Below the pieces are notes generated by a model. That model saw nothing but the letters and a program-made list of their open reading frames with translations. It did no database searches and was not told where the DNA came from. Positions 36,727 to 46,234 of a stretch of 64,000 bases of DNA are shown piece by piece (within the stretch, counting starts at the first letter, position 1; every line of letters starts with the position of its first letter). The translations under genes were made by a program, and so were the position numbers. Where the stretch lies: assembly GCA_964620485.1 (NCBI GenBank), contig CAZUGU010000012.1:45806-109805 (forward strand). Reading direction: 5' to 3'. Origin of the DNA: CAZTUH01 sp964620485. Lineage in GTDB: Bacteria > Pseudomonadota > Gammaproteobacteria > Burkholderiales > Burkholderiaceae_B.

Positions 36727-37569
36727 ATGATTTATAAGAGAATAAAACATATTTTGAAACAATTAGAGGCATGGCTGCCAGATATTCCTTCAGATATAAA
36801 ATGGGATTCTTATGCTTATAGATGGAAAAGATATAATAATTTACAGGGTCGATTAATCCCTATAGATCGCATTTCTTTTATAAATCCAGAAGATTTGCAG
36901 AATATTGATAATCAGAAAATAATTATTGATCGTAATACAAGGCAATTTATTCAGGGAAAGCCTGCTAATAATATACTTATGACAGGAGCTAGAGGTACTG
37001 GAAAAAGTTCGTTGGTTAGATCTATGTTGACGAATTATTGTAATCATGGATTAAGGATCATTGAAGTATTTAAATCAGATCTTGGAGATTTGCCTGAGAT
37101 TGTTGAAATTATTGCTCATAGACCAGAAAGATATATTATTTTTTGTGATGATCTTTCTTTTCAAAAAGAAGAAACTGACTATAGAAAATTTAAGTCCATT
37201 CTAGATGGATCGATTTTTACAAAAAGCGACAATGTTCTGATTTATGCAACATCAAATCGACGTCATCTTATTCCAGAATATTATAGTGATAATATTTCTA
37301 ATCAACTAAATGAAGAAATTCACTTCAATGAAAGTTCTGAAGAGAAAGTATCTTTATCTGATCGTTTCGGTCTATGGATATCATTTTATCCCTTTGGTAA
37401 GGATGCTTATTTAAATATTGTTGAATATTGGCTAAGAAAACTAGGTTATTCTTCAAATAATATTGATATTATTTATAGTGAATCTTTACAATGGGCTCTA
37501 AAAAGAGGATCAATGTCTGGAAGAATTGCATACCAATTTGCGTTGGATTGGATAGCACGTTCGAATTAA
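36727..37569 (+). CDS. DUF815 family AAA-type ATPase
   Basis: This 280-residue protein has the DUF815 arrangement: an N-terminal helical segment with W-K-R-Y, Walker A G87-A-R-G-T-G-K-S94, Walker B I-I-F-C-D141-D142-L-S-F, and a sensor-1-like A-T-S-N-R-R-H-L. The C-terminal part has D-R-F-G-L-W-I-S-F-Y and a helical lid ending in S-G-R-I-A-Y-Q-F. Its cellular role is not established. It lies 60 bp after argJ and is probably co-transcribed. A small hairpin near 37590-37612 follows. Confidence 0.88.
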   Translation: MIYKRIKHILKQLEAWLPDIPSDIKWDSYAYRWKRYNNLQGRLIPIDRISFINPEDLQNIDNQKIIIDRNTRQFIQGKPANNILMTGARGTGKSSLVRSMLTNYCNHGLRIIEVFKSDLGDLPEIVEIIAHRPERYIIFCDDLSFQKEETDYRKFKSILDGSIFTKSDNVLIYATSNRRHLIPEYYSDNISNQLNEEIHFNESSEEKVSLSDRFGLWISFYPFGKDAYLNIVEYWLRKLGYSSNNIDIIYSESLQWALKRGSMSGRIAYQFALDWIARSN

Positions 37570-38006
37570 GATCGATATATTTTCTATGTTTTACTATAAA
37601 TCACAGTAAAAAAATAAGAATGATCAATAAAATTTTTTATTAAATAAAATTAATTTATGATTGTAACTTCGTTTACAATTGAAAATAAGAGAATTCGATA
37701 CCTAATTTAGATATGTTATATTGCATTTCAATTTTATTAAATAAATTCAAAATAAATTATTTAATAAAAATATAGATGAAGAATTATGCTAAAAGGCAAA
37801 TTAAATTTTTAAAAAACCTATAATGTACGAGATAAGTTCTATTGGTTTCCCTCATTAGAATTAAATGTTTTTCTCATTCGTTTAAAATAAATAAAACATC
37901 ATCTAATGAGTTAAAACTTATTTTAAAGAAAGGATTTAAGAGAAATAATAAGAATTATCGATCAAAAATATGTAAGAATCTTAATAAATAGGATACATCC
38001 ATATAT
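37570..38006. other. AT-rich gap after the DUF815 gene
   Basis: A small hairpin (ttttact/agtaaaa, about 37590-37612) probably ends the argJ-DUF815 transcript. No gene remnant identified; relatives carry NUDIX, yacG, zapD and coaE genes about here (from memory), and none is readable. Confidence 0.45.
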
Positions 38007-38291
38007 ATGATTGATGATATCTACATGAAATTTTCTGATGCAAAAAATTTTAAAGAAAAACTAAATGTTCTCAAGAATGTCCTGTTAGATATAACCAAAC
38101 ATAATTTCATTAATATTATACATATAGTTCATGATTTAAATTTAGATCTTGCTATATTAGATCTTGTATTAGTAACAAAAAACATATCCAACACCTATTG
38201 GAATAGGCTAGAAAAATATAGGAGGTCAATTAATATAAATTATAGAAATAGCAAAAAATTTGGAGCGCATGGTATTGCTGAAATAAGATAG
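38007..38291 (+). CDS. Unidentified 94-residue open reading frame
   Basis: An ATG-started frame of 94 codons with mixed helical composition (K-E-K-L-N-V-L-K-N-V-L-L near residues 17-28 and L-D-L-A-I-L-D-L-V-L near 46-55) and no recognised domain. A basic, Asn/Arg-rich tail follows. No convincing ribosome binding site precedes it. It sits in a stretch dominated by pseudogenes, so it may be a fragment of a dead gene or a chance frame. A run of 94 codons without a stop is uncommon in DNA this AT-rich, so it is listed. Confidence 0.25.
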   Translation: MIDDIYMKFSDAKNFKEKLNVLKNVLLDITKHNFINIIHIVHDLNLDLAILDLVLVTKNISNTYWNRLEKYRRSININYRNSKKFGAHGIAEIR

Positions 38292-38512
38292 AATTAATGA
38301 AATGAAAGAATTAATTTAGAATTACACATGATTTTCTTGAAATCTGTCTTAAAAAATAATAAATAAATCTAATGAAATGATTTTATACAGGATAATAGAT
38401 TTTTGATTTTTTTTAGTTTCTTATTAAAGATAATATCAATTTTAATCCCCTTTTATTAATCTCCTGTTATGTTTATCAACTGGAATTAACTCAAAATAAA
38501 ATCTATATAATA

Positions 38513-38546
38513 TTTTCATATTTCTATTCTTTTCATATTTCTATTC
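38513..38546. repeat. 17-bp tandem duplication
   Basis: Positions 38513-38529 and 38530-38546 are identical adjacent copies in decayed DNA upstream of the thiG pseudogene. Confidence 0.85.
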
Positions 38547-38679
38547 TGATTAATATTATTACTTTATCGAGTAATTTTAATTGCTTTTGAATAGCAAACT
38601 TCAATTTTCTAGAACTTATAATATTCGTTGTTTATTTCATATATAGCAAAATAAATAATCTTTTTATCTTTAAAATCTT

Positions 38680-39455
38680 AATTTCTAACAAAGATTATTT
38701 TTCAAAGCTTCTTATTGGAATTGGAAAATATAAAAATTATAAAATAATACGATCTACCTTAGGTGCTAGCAGAACTGAAAATTATCACGATGATAGTACG
38801 TTGTATGGATTTTAATAGCAATACTGATAAATTGAATTCTACTTGATTATCTATCCAGATCTAAATTTACATTACTTTCTAATAACAGTTAATCTTATAG
38901 TTTCAAAGAAGCTATAAGATTAACTGCAGTTTGCTAGAGAATTGCTTGATGGAAATAATCTGATGAAATTAGAAGTTTTAAGTGATAAAAATTAGAAGTT
39001 TTAAGTGATAAAAGTACTTTATTTTCAAAATATGCTAGAAAAGTTGAAATTTACTGAATTTTTAGTTAAAGATGAGTTTAAAGTGATAACCTATTCAGTA
39101 GGCATGCTAGAAAATATATAATTGAGTGTTATATGCCAATGGACTCTTTAATTAGTTTGGAACAGGAATATGAAATGTATGGAATTTATAATTAATTCTT
39201 ATAAACATTAAGATTCCTATCATAGTTGATGCTGGTATTAATGATCCATTTTGATGCATTATTTGCAATGTAATTAGATTGTAATGATATATTCGTAAAT
39301 ACAACTATAGAAAATTTTATAATCCTATTTGAATGGATAGTACCATTAAAAAGTCAGTAGAATCAGATCACGATGCATTTGAGCAGATTATATACCAAAA
39401 AATCCTATGACAAACATAGTTCTCCAGATACAGAAATGCTTATAAGAAGAAAAAA
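38680..39455 (+). pseudogene. thiG: Thiazole synthase gene, decayed
   Basis: Pieces of ThiG are readable in order across shifted frames. They are S-K-L-L-I-G-I-G-K-Y-K near 38704, then L-D-Y-L..F-T-L-L-S-N-N and Y-S-F-K-E-A-I-R near 38850-38925. K-L-E-V-L-S-D-K-S-T-L-F follows near 38966-39020, then I-P-I-I-V-D-A-G-I near 39210-39240. The last are N-D-I-F-V-N-T-T-I-E near 39270-39310 and K-K-S-Y-D..S-S-P near 39400-39440. Many stops and frameshifts separate them, so it is dead. Functional ThiG forms the thiazole ring of thiamine. A 23-bp tandem duplication (38966-39011) disrupts the middle. Confidence 0.85.
38966..39011. repeat. 23-bp tandem duplication within the thiG pseudogene
   Basis: Positions 38966-38988 and 38989-39011 are identical adjacent copies. 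The length is not a multiple of three, so the duplication itself shifts the frame of the old thiG gene. Confidence 0.85.
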
Positions 39456-39499
39456 TTTTTAAATTGTATTTTATATTTTATTTTTATCTAAATTAATTT

Positions 39500-40172
39500 A
39501 TGACAAAAATATTTTAAACATTATGGATATAGCTAGTATTGATTTAATTGGTGATGCAAGAACATTAGCAGATGTTAAAATAATCAGTGTTATAGTTTTG
39601 CAATAATTACAGATTTAACTGTATAGAATACTTATGGTTTTTAAAATTAATTCCATATCTATAAATTTTGTAAATAAACATTATATATCATCTGATAATA
39701 TTGAAATTTGTACTATAAAAATAGGAATCTTGGAAAGAACAGATATTATTCTGACTCAGATATTGTTATGACCGTATCGGAAAAATAAATAAATTACATC
39801 CTAGATATAATAGATCCCGTAATGATAATTTAAAATAATTCCCGCATTTATTAAAATTCAATTTAATAGTATCCTTAACGGTATTTATTCTTCTATTAGG
39901 AACTAATAGTAACTTTTAATTTATTAGAGACAGTCTTAATTCTTGAGAAAGTTCTTGCTATATCTATAATATTACAGAACGTTTACATAGAAAATAGCTC
40001 ATTTAGAAAATATAGATTTAAGATTCCTAAAGTAAGAATAAATACATCTAATACTCATACATGTTACACTTTATCTGCTGCGCTAACAGATTTAACTCCA
40101 AGAATTTTAGATATTTCTAATGCAAGATATCATTTAAATTCATGTTTAATTAATCTATTTATCATTCAATGA
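39500..40172 (+). pseudogene. thiD: Hydroxymethylpyrimidine (phosphate) kinase gene, decayed
   Basis: ThiD residues are readable in broken frames: the start M-T-K-I, A-D-V-K near 39570, I-T-D-L-T-V..N-T-Y-G near 39605-39635, and I-S-I-N-F-V-N-K-H-Y near 39655-39690. Further on are T-I-K-I-G-I-L near 39713-39735 and V-R-I-N-T-S-N-T-H-T-C-Y-T-L-S-A-A near 40035-40085. In the last segment the family N-T-H-G-T-G-C-T-L-S has lost residues. Multiple stops and frameshifts make it non-functional. Together with thiG it shows that de novo thiamine synthesis has been lost at this locus. Confidence 0.85.
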
Positions 40173-40299
40173 AAATTAAAGTTAGAAATGACAATGGGTT
40201 TCTATCTCATTTTTATAATGGATTATATAACCATCTTATATTCTTATAAAGAAATTTAAAATTAACTGTCTTATTAAATTAATTAAATTCAATAACATT

Positions 40300-40980
40300 A
40301 TGAATACCGAAACATTTGATTTTGAACAAGCTCGTTCTAATATGATTAAGAATCAAATTCGTCCATGGCATGTTTTAAATGAAGAAGTTTTAAATACTAT
40401 GTTTTTAGTTCATCGAGAATTATTCGTTCCTATTAAAATGCGTAATCTAGCTTTTTCAGATTTGGAATTACCATTAGAAATTGATAAAAAAAATCCACAA
40501 AATATGCTTTTCCCAAAATTAGAAGCTCGCTTAATGCAAGAATTATCATTAACAAAATCAGATTCAGTTCTGGAAATCGGTACAGGATCTGGTTACCAAT
40601 CAGCATTGATGTCGAAACTTTCACAGCGTGTAACTTCTATTGAGATAAATCCAATATTAGCTAATTTCGCAAAAAAAAATTTAGAAAAAAATAATATCAA
40701 AAATGTTCAAATTGAAATTGGCGATGCTAGTAATTATTGGAGCAATAAATTATATAATGCAATATTATTAACAGGTTCACTACCAGTAATACCTAAAAAT
40801 ATTAAAAAACAACTATGTTTTGGTGGACGAATGGTAGCAATAATAGGAAATTGGCCAATTATGACCGCACTTCGTATTACTCGAGATGCCACAAATATTT
40901 TTAAAACCGAGATGCTTTTTGAGACATTGATTAAACCATTACAAGGAAATTTCATATCTAATTTTGATCTATTTCACTAA
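40300..40980 (+). CDS. pcm: Protein-L-isoaspartate O-methyltransferase family protein
   Basis: This 226-residue SAM-dependent methyltransferase has N-Q-I-R-P-W near residues 18-23, the SAM motif L-E-I-G-T-G-S-G-Y-Q-S and the post-motif S-I-E-I-N-P. The family repairs isoaspartyl damage in proteins. In betaproteobacteria this divergent Pcm copy usually precedes tolC and waaA, which are not present here. The substrate of this short form is not certain. Confidence 0.85.
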   Translation: MNTETFDFEQARSNMIKNQIRPWHVLNEEVLNTMFLVHRELFVPIKMRNLAFSDLELPLEIDKKNPQNMLFPKLEARLMQELSLTKSDSVLEIGTGSGYQSALMSKLSQRVTSIEINPILANFAKKNLEKNNIKNVQIEIGDASNYWSNKLYNAILLTGSLPVIPKNIKKQLCFGGRMVAIIGNWPIMTALRITRDATNIFKTEMLFETLIKPLQGNFISNFDLFH

Positions 40981-41281
40981 ATTCCATAATTTTTATTTTA
41001 AAGATTTTACTAAAATTAAAACTAAATTTTGATTTAATAATTTTTTTCTAGGTATTGAAAATATTATCTTTATTAAGATCTAAAACTTGAATAATAAAAT
41101 CAAATAATACTTAAATTAATAAATTTTATCTCAGTAGATATAATCTATTCTGTTAACATATCATTAAAGATATAAGATAAAAGTTAGACAATCTATTTTT
41201 CTATAATAAGTACAAAATTAGTATTATGATAATTTTTATATTTGTAAATTCGTAAGAGTAATAAAGAATTTTTTAGTCATA
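40981..41281. other. Gap between convergent pcm and ubiB
   Basis: AT-rich, no gene or clear remnant. tolC, expected after pcm in relatives, is not recognisable. Confidence 0.45.
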
Positions 41282-42826
41282 TTAAGAAAAGATGGTCATC
41301 ATAACTACGATACTAATAATCCAAATTAATATTATGATAAAACGATTAGATTGTTCATTTATTAGATATAATTTCTTTACTTCTTTTAATAGAAAGAATG
41401 TTAAATCTGGTCGATTTAAATTACTATAAATTAAGCGGGGTAGTGTAGGTAATGATTGTGGCCATTGAGTTGCTTCTTTAATTAAAGATTGACAAAAACC
41501 TTTCCATCCGATTCTTTCTTGCATCCAATTTTCAAGATAAGGTTTTGCTGTTTTCCAAAGATCAAGATCTGGATCTAATTGACGTCCTAATCCTTCTACA
41601 TTTAATAATGTCTTTTGTAGTAAGATTAGCTGTGGTTGAATTTCAATATTAAAACTGCGTGATATTTGAAATAATCGTAACAAAATATGACCTAATGATA
41701 TTTTTGATAAGGAACGATCAAAATACGGTTCGCAAACAGAACGTATAGCTCCTTCTAGTTCTTCTTCTCTAGTATTAGATGGAGCCCATCCAGATTCAAT
41801 ATGAAGTTGGGCAACACGACGGTAATCACGATGAAAAAATGCAAGAAAGTTTTGTGCTAGATAATTTTTATCAAATGTTGATAAAGAACCAATAATACCA
41901 AAATCTAAAGCAATATACTGTCCAAAGGTTCTAGGATTATTTGAAATATAAATATTTCCAGGATGCATATCCGCATGAAAGAAACCATCTGAAAAGACCT
42001 GTGTAAAGAAAATTTCAACACCCATCTGTGCTAGAATTTTAGTATTAATGCCTGTATTACATAATTTTTTAATTTGTCCAACTGGGATACCATGCATGCG
42101 TTCCATAGTAAAAACATTACTTCGGGTATATTCCCATATTACCTCTGGTATAATCAGCATATTTTCCCGCCCACTTCCATTACCAAAATTTCGGCGAAAC
42201 TGACTACAATTTGCTGCTTCTTTCATCAAATCAAGCTCATTGTGTAAATATTTATCAAATTCAGATACTACCTCGCATGGTCTTAATCGACGTATATTTG
42301 AACCGAATAATTCAATTATTCGTGCAATCATACGCAATAGAGCAATATCTTTTTCAATAATATTTAACATTCCCGGCCTTAAGACTTTAACAGCTACTTC
42401 ACGTCCATCATGTAATACCGCAAAATGCACCTGCGAAATTGATGCTGATGCAACCGGTTTCAAATCAAAACTCAAGAATAGATGATCAGTTTTTTTTCCT
42501 AGAGATTCTTCAATACATTTTACTGACTGTTCTGATGGAAATGGCGGTACTTGATCTTGAAGTAAAGTAAGTTCATCAATAATATCTTCTGGTATTAAAT
42601 CTCGTCGTGTTGATAAAACTTGACCAAATTTTATAAAAACTGGACCTAACGTTTCTAATGCAAGTCGGAGCCGTTTCCCTCGTTGAATACTTGAATACGA
42701 TCCAAGTCGAAATAATCTTAAAATATATGTAGTATATGGATTATTAGATTTAGATAGTAGTAAATCATCTAATCTATACCAAAAGGCGATAAAAATAATA
42801 CGCACCATATGAAAAAATGTAATCAT
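41282..42826 (-). CDS. ubiB: UbiB atypical kinase/ATPase for ubiquinone synthesis
   Basis: The 514-residue protein matches UbiB: L-G-P-V-F-I-K-F-G-Q-V-L-S-T-R-R-D-L-I-P near residues 54-74 (the KxGQ motif that replaces the usual P-loop), A-S-A-S-I-S-Q-V-H near 128-136, the conserved V-A-V-K-V-L-R-P-G lysine segment, and the H-A-D-M-H-P-G-N catalytic region followed by A-L-D-F-G. The C-terminus has one or two hydrophobic segments anchoring it to the membrane. It supports ubiquinone assembly. Relatives have ubiJ between ubiB and ubiE; the 246-bp gap here has none. Confidence 0.95.
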   Translation of the reverse strand: MITFFHMVRIIFIAFWYRLDDLLLSKSNNPYTTYILRLFRLGSYSSIQRGKRLRLALETLGPVFIKFGQVLSTRRDLIPEDIIDELTLLQDQVPPFPSEQSVKCIEESLGKKTDHLFLSFDLKPVASASISQVHFAVLHDGREVAVKVLRPGMLNIIEKDIALLRMIARIIELFGSNIRRLRPCEVVSEFDKYLHNELDLMKEAANCSQFRRNFGNGSGRENMLIIPEVIWEYTRSNVFTMERMHGIPVGQIKKLCNTGINTKILAQMGVEIFFTQVFSDGFFHADMHPGNIYISNNPRTFGQYIALDFGIIGSLSTFDKNYLAQNFLAFFHRDYRRVAQLHIESGWAPSNTREEELEGAIRSVCEPYFDRSLSKISLGHILLRLFQISRSFNIEIQPQLILLQKTLLNVEGLGRQLDPDLDLWKTAKPYLENWMQERIGWKGFCQSLIKEATQWPQSLPTLPRLIYSNLNRPDLTFFLLKEVKKLYLINEQSNRFIIILIWIISIVVMMTIFS

Positions 42827-43072
42827 GGTTTTGAGTTCTCATACCAATTAAAACAAAAATGTTTAATGTAAAATTTTCTCAGTTTTCCTTAAAAAATATA
42901 ACTTATGATTAATTATTTAACAATTAACTAATTTGGATATAATCCTCTAGTTAGAATCTATCTAAATAAAATACTAAATATTTCCTTTCAATTTTCGATT
43001 AAATATTATTTAGGTTTTAGTTAAGTATAGATAGTTGGAGATGATTAAAGATAAATTCTTTTAAGAAATTTA

Positions 43073-43855
43073 TTAATTTGGAGTTGGACGAAATCCTTCA
43101 TGTAAGGCGACAATACCTGATGTTAAATTAAAATATCGTACTTGTCTTAATCCTGCATTGAGCATCATTTTTACTAAGGTTTTTTGATCAGGTTGTACCC
43201 GAATTGATTCAACAAGATATCGATAACTTAATTCATCACCACCAGCTTTCTTAGCTAACCATGGAAGAATATTAAATGAATACCAATCATAAATTTGCTT
43301 TAATGATTTGTTTACTTTCGAAAATTCTAAGATTAATATCTTACCGCCAGGTTTTAAAACTCTAGTTAATTCCAAAAGAGCTAATTCCTTATGAGTCATA
43401 TTACGCAATCCAAAAGCTAAACTAATTCGATCAAAGTATCCAGTTGGAAATGGCAAAGATTCAGCATTGCAAACAACAATTGGTGTGATAATACCAATAT
43501 CAATCAGCCGATCACGTCCGACTTTTATCATTGAATCGTTAGTATCGGCTAACCAAACTTCACCTGATGAACCAACACGATTAACAAATAATTTAGTTAG
43601 GTCTCCTGTACCACCAGCTATGTCTAATATTTTCATTCCAATTTTTGCTGAAGCACGACTAATAACAAAGGTTTTCCAAAATCGATGCAAACCAAAAGAT
43701 ATTAAATCATTTATAACGTCATATTTTGAAGCAACTGAATGAAATATTTCAGAAACTTTACGTGTTTTATCTTCTTCCGAGATGGTTTGGAAACCAAAGT
43801 CGGTTTTTTTAAGTGAATTTTTTGAGAATTGCGACTCGTGCTTATAAGTATTCAT
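43073..43855 (-). CDS. ubiE: Demethylmenaquinone/demethoxyubiquinone methyltransferase
   Basis: UbiE is the C-methyltransferase of ubiquinone (and menaquinone) synthesis. I use the ATG at 43855 (M-N-T-Y-K-H-E), which gives 260 residues. The frame stays open 27 codons upstream to 43936, but that hydrophobic stretch is not family-like. Family marks are F-H-S-V-A-S-K-Y-D-V-I-N-D, the SAM motif D-I-A-G-G-T-G-D-L, and F-G-L-R-N-M. The end G-I-V-A-L-H-E-G-F-R-P matches as well. Confidence 0.95.
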   Translation of the reverse strand: MNTYKHESQFSKNSLKKTDFGFQTISEEDKTRKVSEIFHSVASKYDVINDLISFGLHRFWKTFVISRASAKIGMKILDIAGGTGDLTKLFVNRVGSSGEVWLADTNDSMIKVGRDRLIDIGIITPIVVCNAESLPFPTGYFDRISLAFGLRNMTHKELALLELTRVLKPGGKILILEFSKVNKSLKQIYDWYSFNILPWLAKKAGGDELSYRYLVESIRVQPDQKTLVKMMLNAGLRQVRYFNLTSGIVALHEGFRPTPN

Positions 43856-44253
43856 AATAAAACCTAATCTTAATAGTGAAATTACTTCAAATATTATCGT
43901 TATAACCAAAACTTTTAAAATCCATCCATATTGCAATTATTAATTCAGTCTTTCATGAACAATAATTAAAGAAAATAAATAATAGTATTTCCAATACTTG
44001 GAAAGTATCCGATACTAATAATATTAAAGTCAGAATAAATCTTTAATTTCTAATAAACATGTACTAATTTTCAAATTGATATTAAAATTTGTTTATTTTT
44101 CATTCTAATCAATACTATATATTGAATATATAGTATTTAAACGATACTATATAGCATCTATTAAATAAAAATAGAAAGTAATCAAAAAGATATATAAAAA
44201 TTATGTAATCAAAAGATGGGTGAAGCTAGTTTGATTTATAGAGAGGGTTCAAT
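43856..44253. other. Divergent gap between ubiE and serA
   Basis: Contains the near-perfect palindrome at 44111-44137 and a GAGAGGG ribosome binding site for serA (44240-44247). No other gene trace. Confidence 0.5.
44111..44137. promoter_or_regulatory. 13-bp inverted repeat with 1-nt centre upstream of serA
   Basis: Arms 44111-44123 and 44125-44137 are exact reverse complements about one central G. Part of the motif (ATACTATATA) recurs at 44144-44153. It lies about 117 bp upstream of the serA start, a position compatible with an operator. No regulator is indicated by the sequence. Confidence 0.4.
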
Positions 44254-45462
44254 GTGACTCAGGTTATTTTATTCGAAAATATACATTCTAGCACTCATGA
44301 TTTTTTTAAATCAGCAGGTTATTCTGATATTACTAGTTATCCTGATGTCTTAAGTCAGGATAAATTAAAACTAGTTTTAAATAAAGTCGAAATCATTGGA
44401 ATACGTTCTCAAAGTAAACTTGATAATCAGTTAATTAAAAAATTAAGTAACTTAATTGCAATTGGGTGTTTTTGTATTGGTACAAACCAAGTAGATCTTA
44501 ATAAGAGTATGTATCATGGTATCCCAGTATTTAATGCACCATTTTCTAATACCCGATCAGTAGCTGAAATGGTTCTTGGAGAAATTATCTTACTTTTACG
44601 TAGAATTCCAGAAAAAAATAATAGAATTCATCAAGGATATTGGGATAAAACTTCAATTGGTTCTTATGAAACTCGTGGTAAAACATTAGGAATTGTCGGT
44701 TATGGTAATATTGGTTCGCAAGTTAGTATCTTGTCTGAAAGTTTAGGTATGAATGTTATTTATTATGATATTGAGACTAAATTACCATTGGGAAACGCTA
44801 AACCAGTAACATCATTACAAAAATTACTTGAACGATCAGATGTAGTGACATTACATGTACCCGAAAATAAATCTACAAAGAATTTAATCAACTCTAAAAC
44901 ACTGATGTATATGAAGTATGGAGCTATTATAATTAATGCTTCACGTGGCACAGTTATAGATATTCCTGCTTTATATCAAGCTTTAAAGCAGGAATATCTA
45001 AGTGGTGCTGCATTAGATGTCTTTCCTAATGAACCTCAAAGTCAGAATGAATCTTTAAATAGCTTATTAATTGGATTGCCTAACATAATTTTGACACCAC
45101 ATATTGGTGGTAGCACACAAGAATCTCAAAAAAATATCGGTCGTGAAGTTTCTGAAAAACTTATACGTTTTATAAAAACAGGATCAACAAAGGGATCGGT
45201 TAATTTTCCAGAAATACCTCATCTAGAATTTCATGGAAAAACACGTATACTTCATATACATCATAATTTACCGGGTTCATTAGGAACTTTGACTAATTTA
45301 TTAGCTTCATATGATTTAAATATTATTAGTCAAAGTCTACAAACCAAAGAAAAATTGGGATATGTTATTACAGATATTGATAAACCTATTAGAAATGAAG
45401 TCATAAAATCTATTCAAGCACTACCTACAACGATACGTTGTAGGGAGATATTAAATCCATAA
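44254..45462 (+). CDS. serA: D-3-phosphoglycerate dehydrogenase
   Basis: This 402-residue enzyme begins serine synthesis by oxidising 3-phosphoglycerate with NAD+. The Rossmann motif G-I-V-G-Y-G-N-I-G is near 148-156. Catalytic Arg (N-A-S-R-G-T), Glu (F-P-N-E-P) and His (T-P-H-I-G-G-S-T) follow in order. A C-terminal ACT domain (H-I-H-H-N-L-P-G-S-L-G) is the usual serine feedback site. The start is GTG at 44254 behind GAGAGGG. The stop codon lies inside a long hairpin. Confidence 0.96.
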   Translation: MTQVILFENIHSSTHDFFKSAGYSDITSYPDVLSQDKLKLVLNKVEIIGIRSQSKLDNQLIKKLSNLIAIGCFCIGTNQVDLNKSMYHGIPVFNAPFSNTRSVAEMVLGEIILLLRRIPEKNNRIHQGYWDKTSIGSYETRGKTLGIVGYGNIGSQVSILSESLGMNVIYYDIETKLPLGNAKPVTSLQKLLERSDVVTLHVPENKSTKNLINSKTLMYMKYGAIIINASRGTVIDIPALYQALKQEYLSGAALDVFPNEPQSQNESLNSLLIGLPNIILTPHIGGSTQESQKNIGREVSEKLIRFIKTGSTKGSVNFPEIPHLEFHGKTRILHIHHNLPGSLGTLTNLLASYDLNIISQSLQTKEKLGYVITDIDKPIRNEVIKSIQALPTTIRCREILNP

Positions 45463-45503
45463 TTTTCACACTAAAATAGATAATATATTTTAGTGTGAAA
45501 ATT
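45461..45503. terminator. 18-bp perfect hairpin overlapping the serA stop codon
   Basis: Arms 45461-45478 and 45486-45503 pair exactly around a 7-nt loop. It begins inside the serA stop codon (45460-45462), lies between convergent serA and metW, and has A/T runs at both stem ends, so it can act on both transcripts. Confidence 0.72.
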
Positions 45504-45592
45504 TTAGTGATTATTTGATCGAACTCAAACAATAAAATTAAGAAATACGAAATATTTTTATTATCACTATTTAGTTTTAATCTCAACATTAA

Positions 45593-46177
45593 TTAGATTG
45601 ATCCTAACCTGTATATTAATAAGGTACTTCGCCAACTAGGAAATTTTCGTATCTCACCTGATGAATTAAAAGTAGCTCTTTCTAATATTTTTAGATTTAA
45701 AATACGTATCAATTTTTCGAAATCTTTCAGAGTGCACAAGTGGATATTTGGAGAATTATACCATTGATATGGCATTTGTTTGGTAACTGGCATTCTACCA
45801 TTTAAAATCATTAATCCATGTAACCAATAACCAAAATTGGGAAATGATACGATGCAAAAATTTGCTACTCTTATCATTTCAAGTAAAATTTGTTCTATAT
45901 TATATATAGATTGTAAAGTTTGAGAAAGTACGACTGTATCGAATTGTTTATTATCAAATAATGCTAAACCTTCTTCAATATTCTTTTGTATAATATCAAC
46001 TCCATTATTAATACAATTGATGACACAATCATTATCAATTTCTAATCCAGTACACTGAGCTTTAAGATTTTTCCTTAGGTGAACTAATAATTCACCGTTA
46101 CCACAACCCAAATCTAAAACTGAACTTTTTGGCTTAATCCAATTAGCAATTCGAGTTAAATCAGGTCTTAATATCAT
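45593..46177 (-). CDS. metW: MetW methyltransferase-like protein
   Basis: A 194-residue SAM-binding protein that accompanies MetX in many betaproteobacteria. The SAM motif is D-L-G-C-G-N-G-E-L near residues 22-30, and the MetW marks are L-S-Q-T-L-Q near 85-90, N-F-G-Y-W near 114-118, and P-Y-Q-W-Y-N-S-P-N-I-H-L-C. It lies 57 bp downstream of metX on the same strand. MetW is reported as a partner needed for efficient homoserine O-acyltransferase activity. Confidence 0.93.
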   Translation of the reverse strand: MILRPDLTRIANWIKPKSSVLDLGCGNGELLVHLRKNLKAQCTGLEIDNDCVINCINNGVDIIQKNIEEGLALFDNKQFDTVVLSQTLQSIYNIEQILLEMIRVANFCIVSFPNFGYWLHGLMILNGRMPVTKQMPYQWYNSPNIHLCTLKDFEKLIRILNLKILERATFNSSGEIRKFPSWRSTLLIYRLGSI

Positions 46178-46234
46178 AAGCCAACCATATAAAAATATAA
46201 AATACTTCTAGGAAATATTTTTTCTAACCTAATA

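Noticed and set aside
38886..38926. 15-bp inverted repeat that looks like a terminator
   Set aside because: It lies inside the thiG pseudogene and overlaps recognisable ThiG codons, so it is more likely a by-product of decay than a functional terminator.
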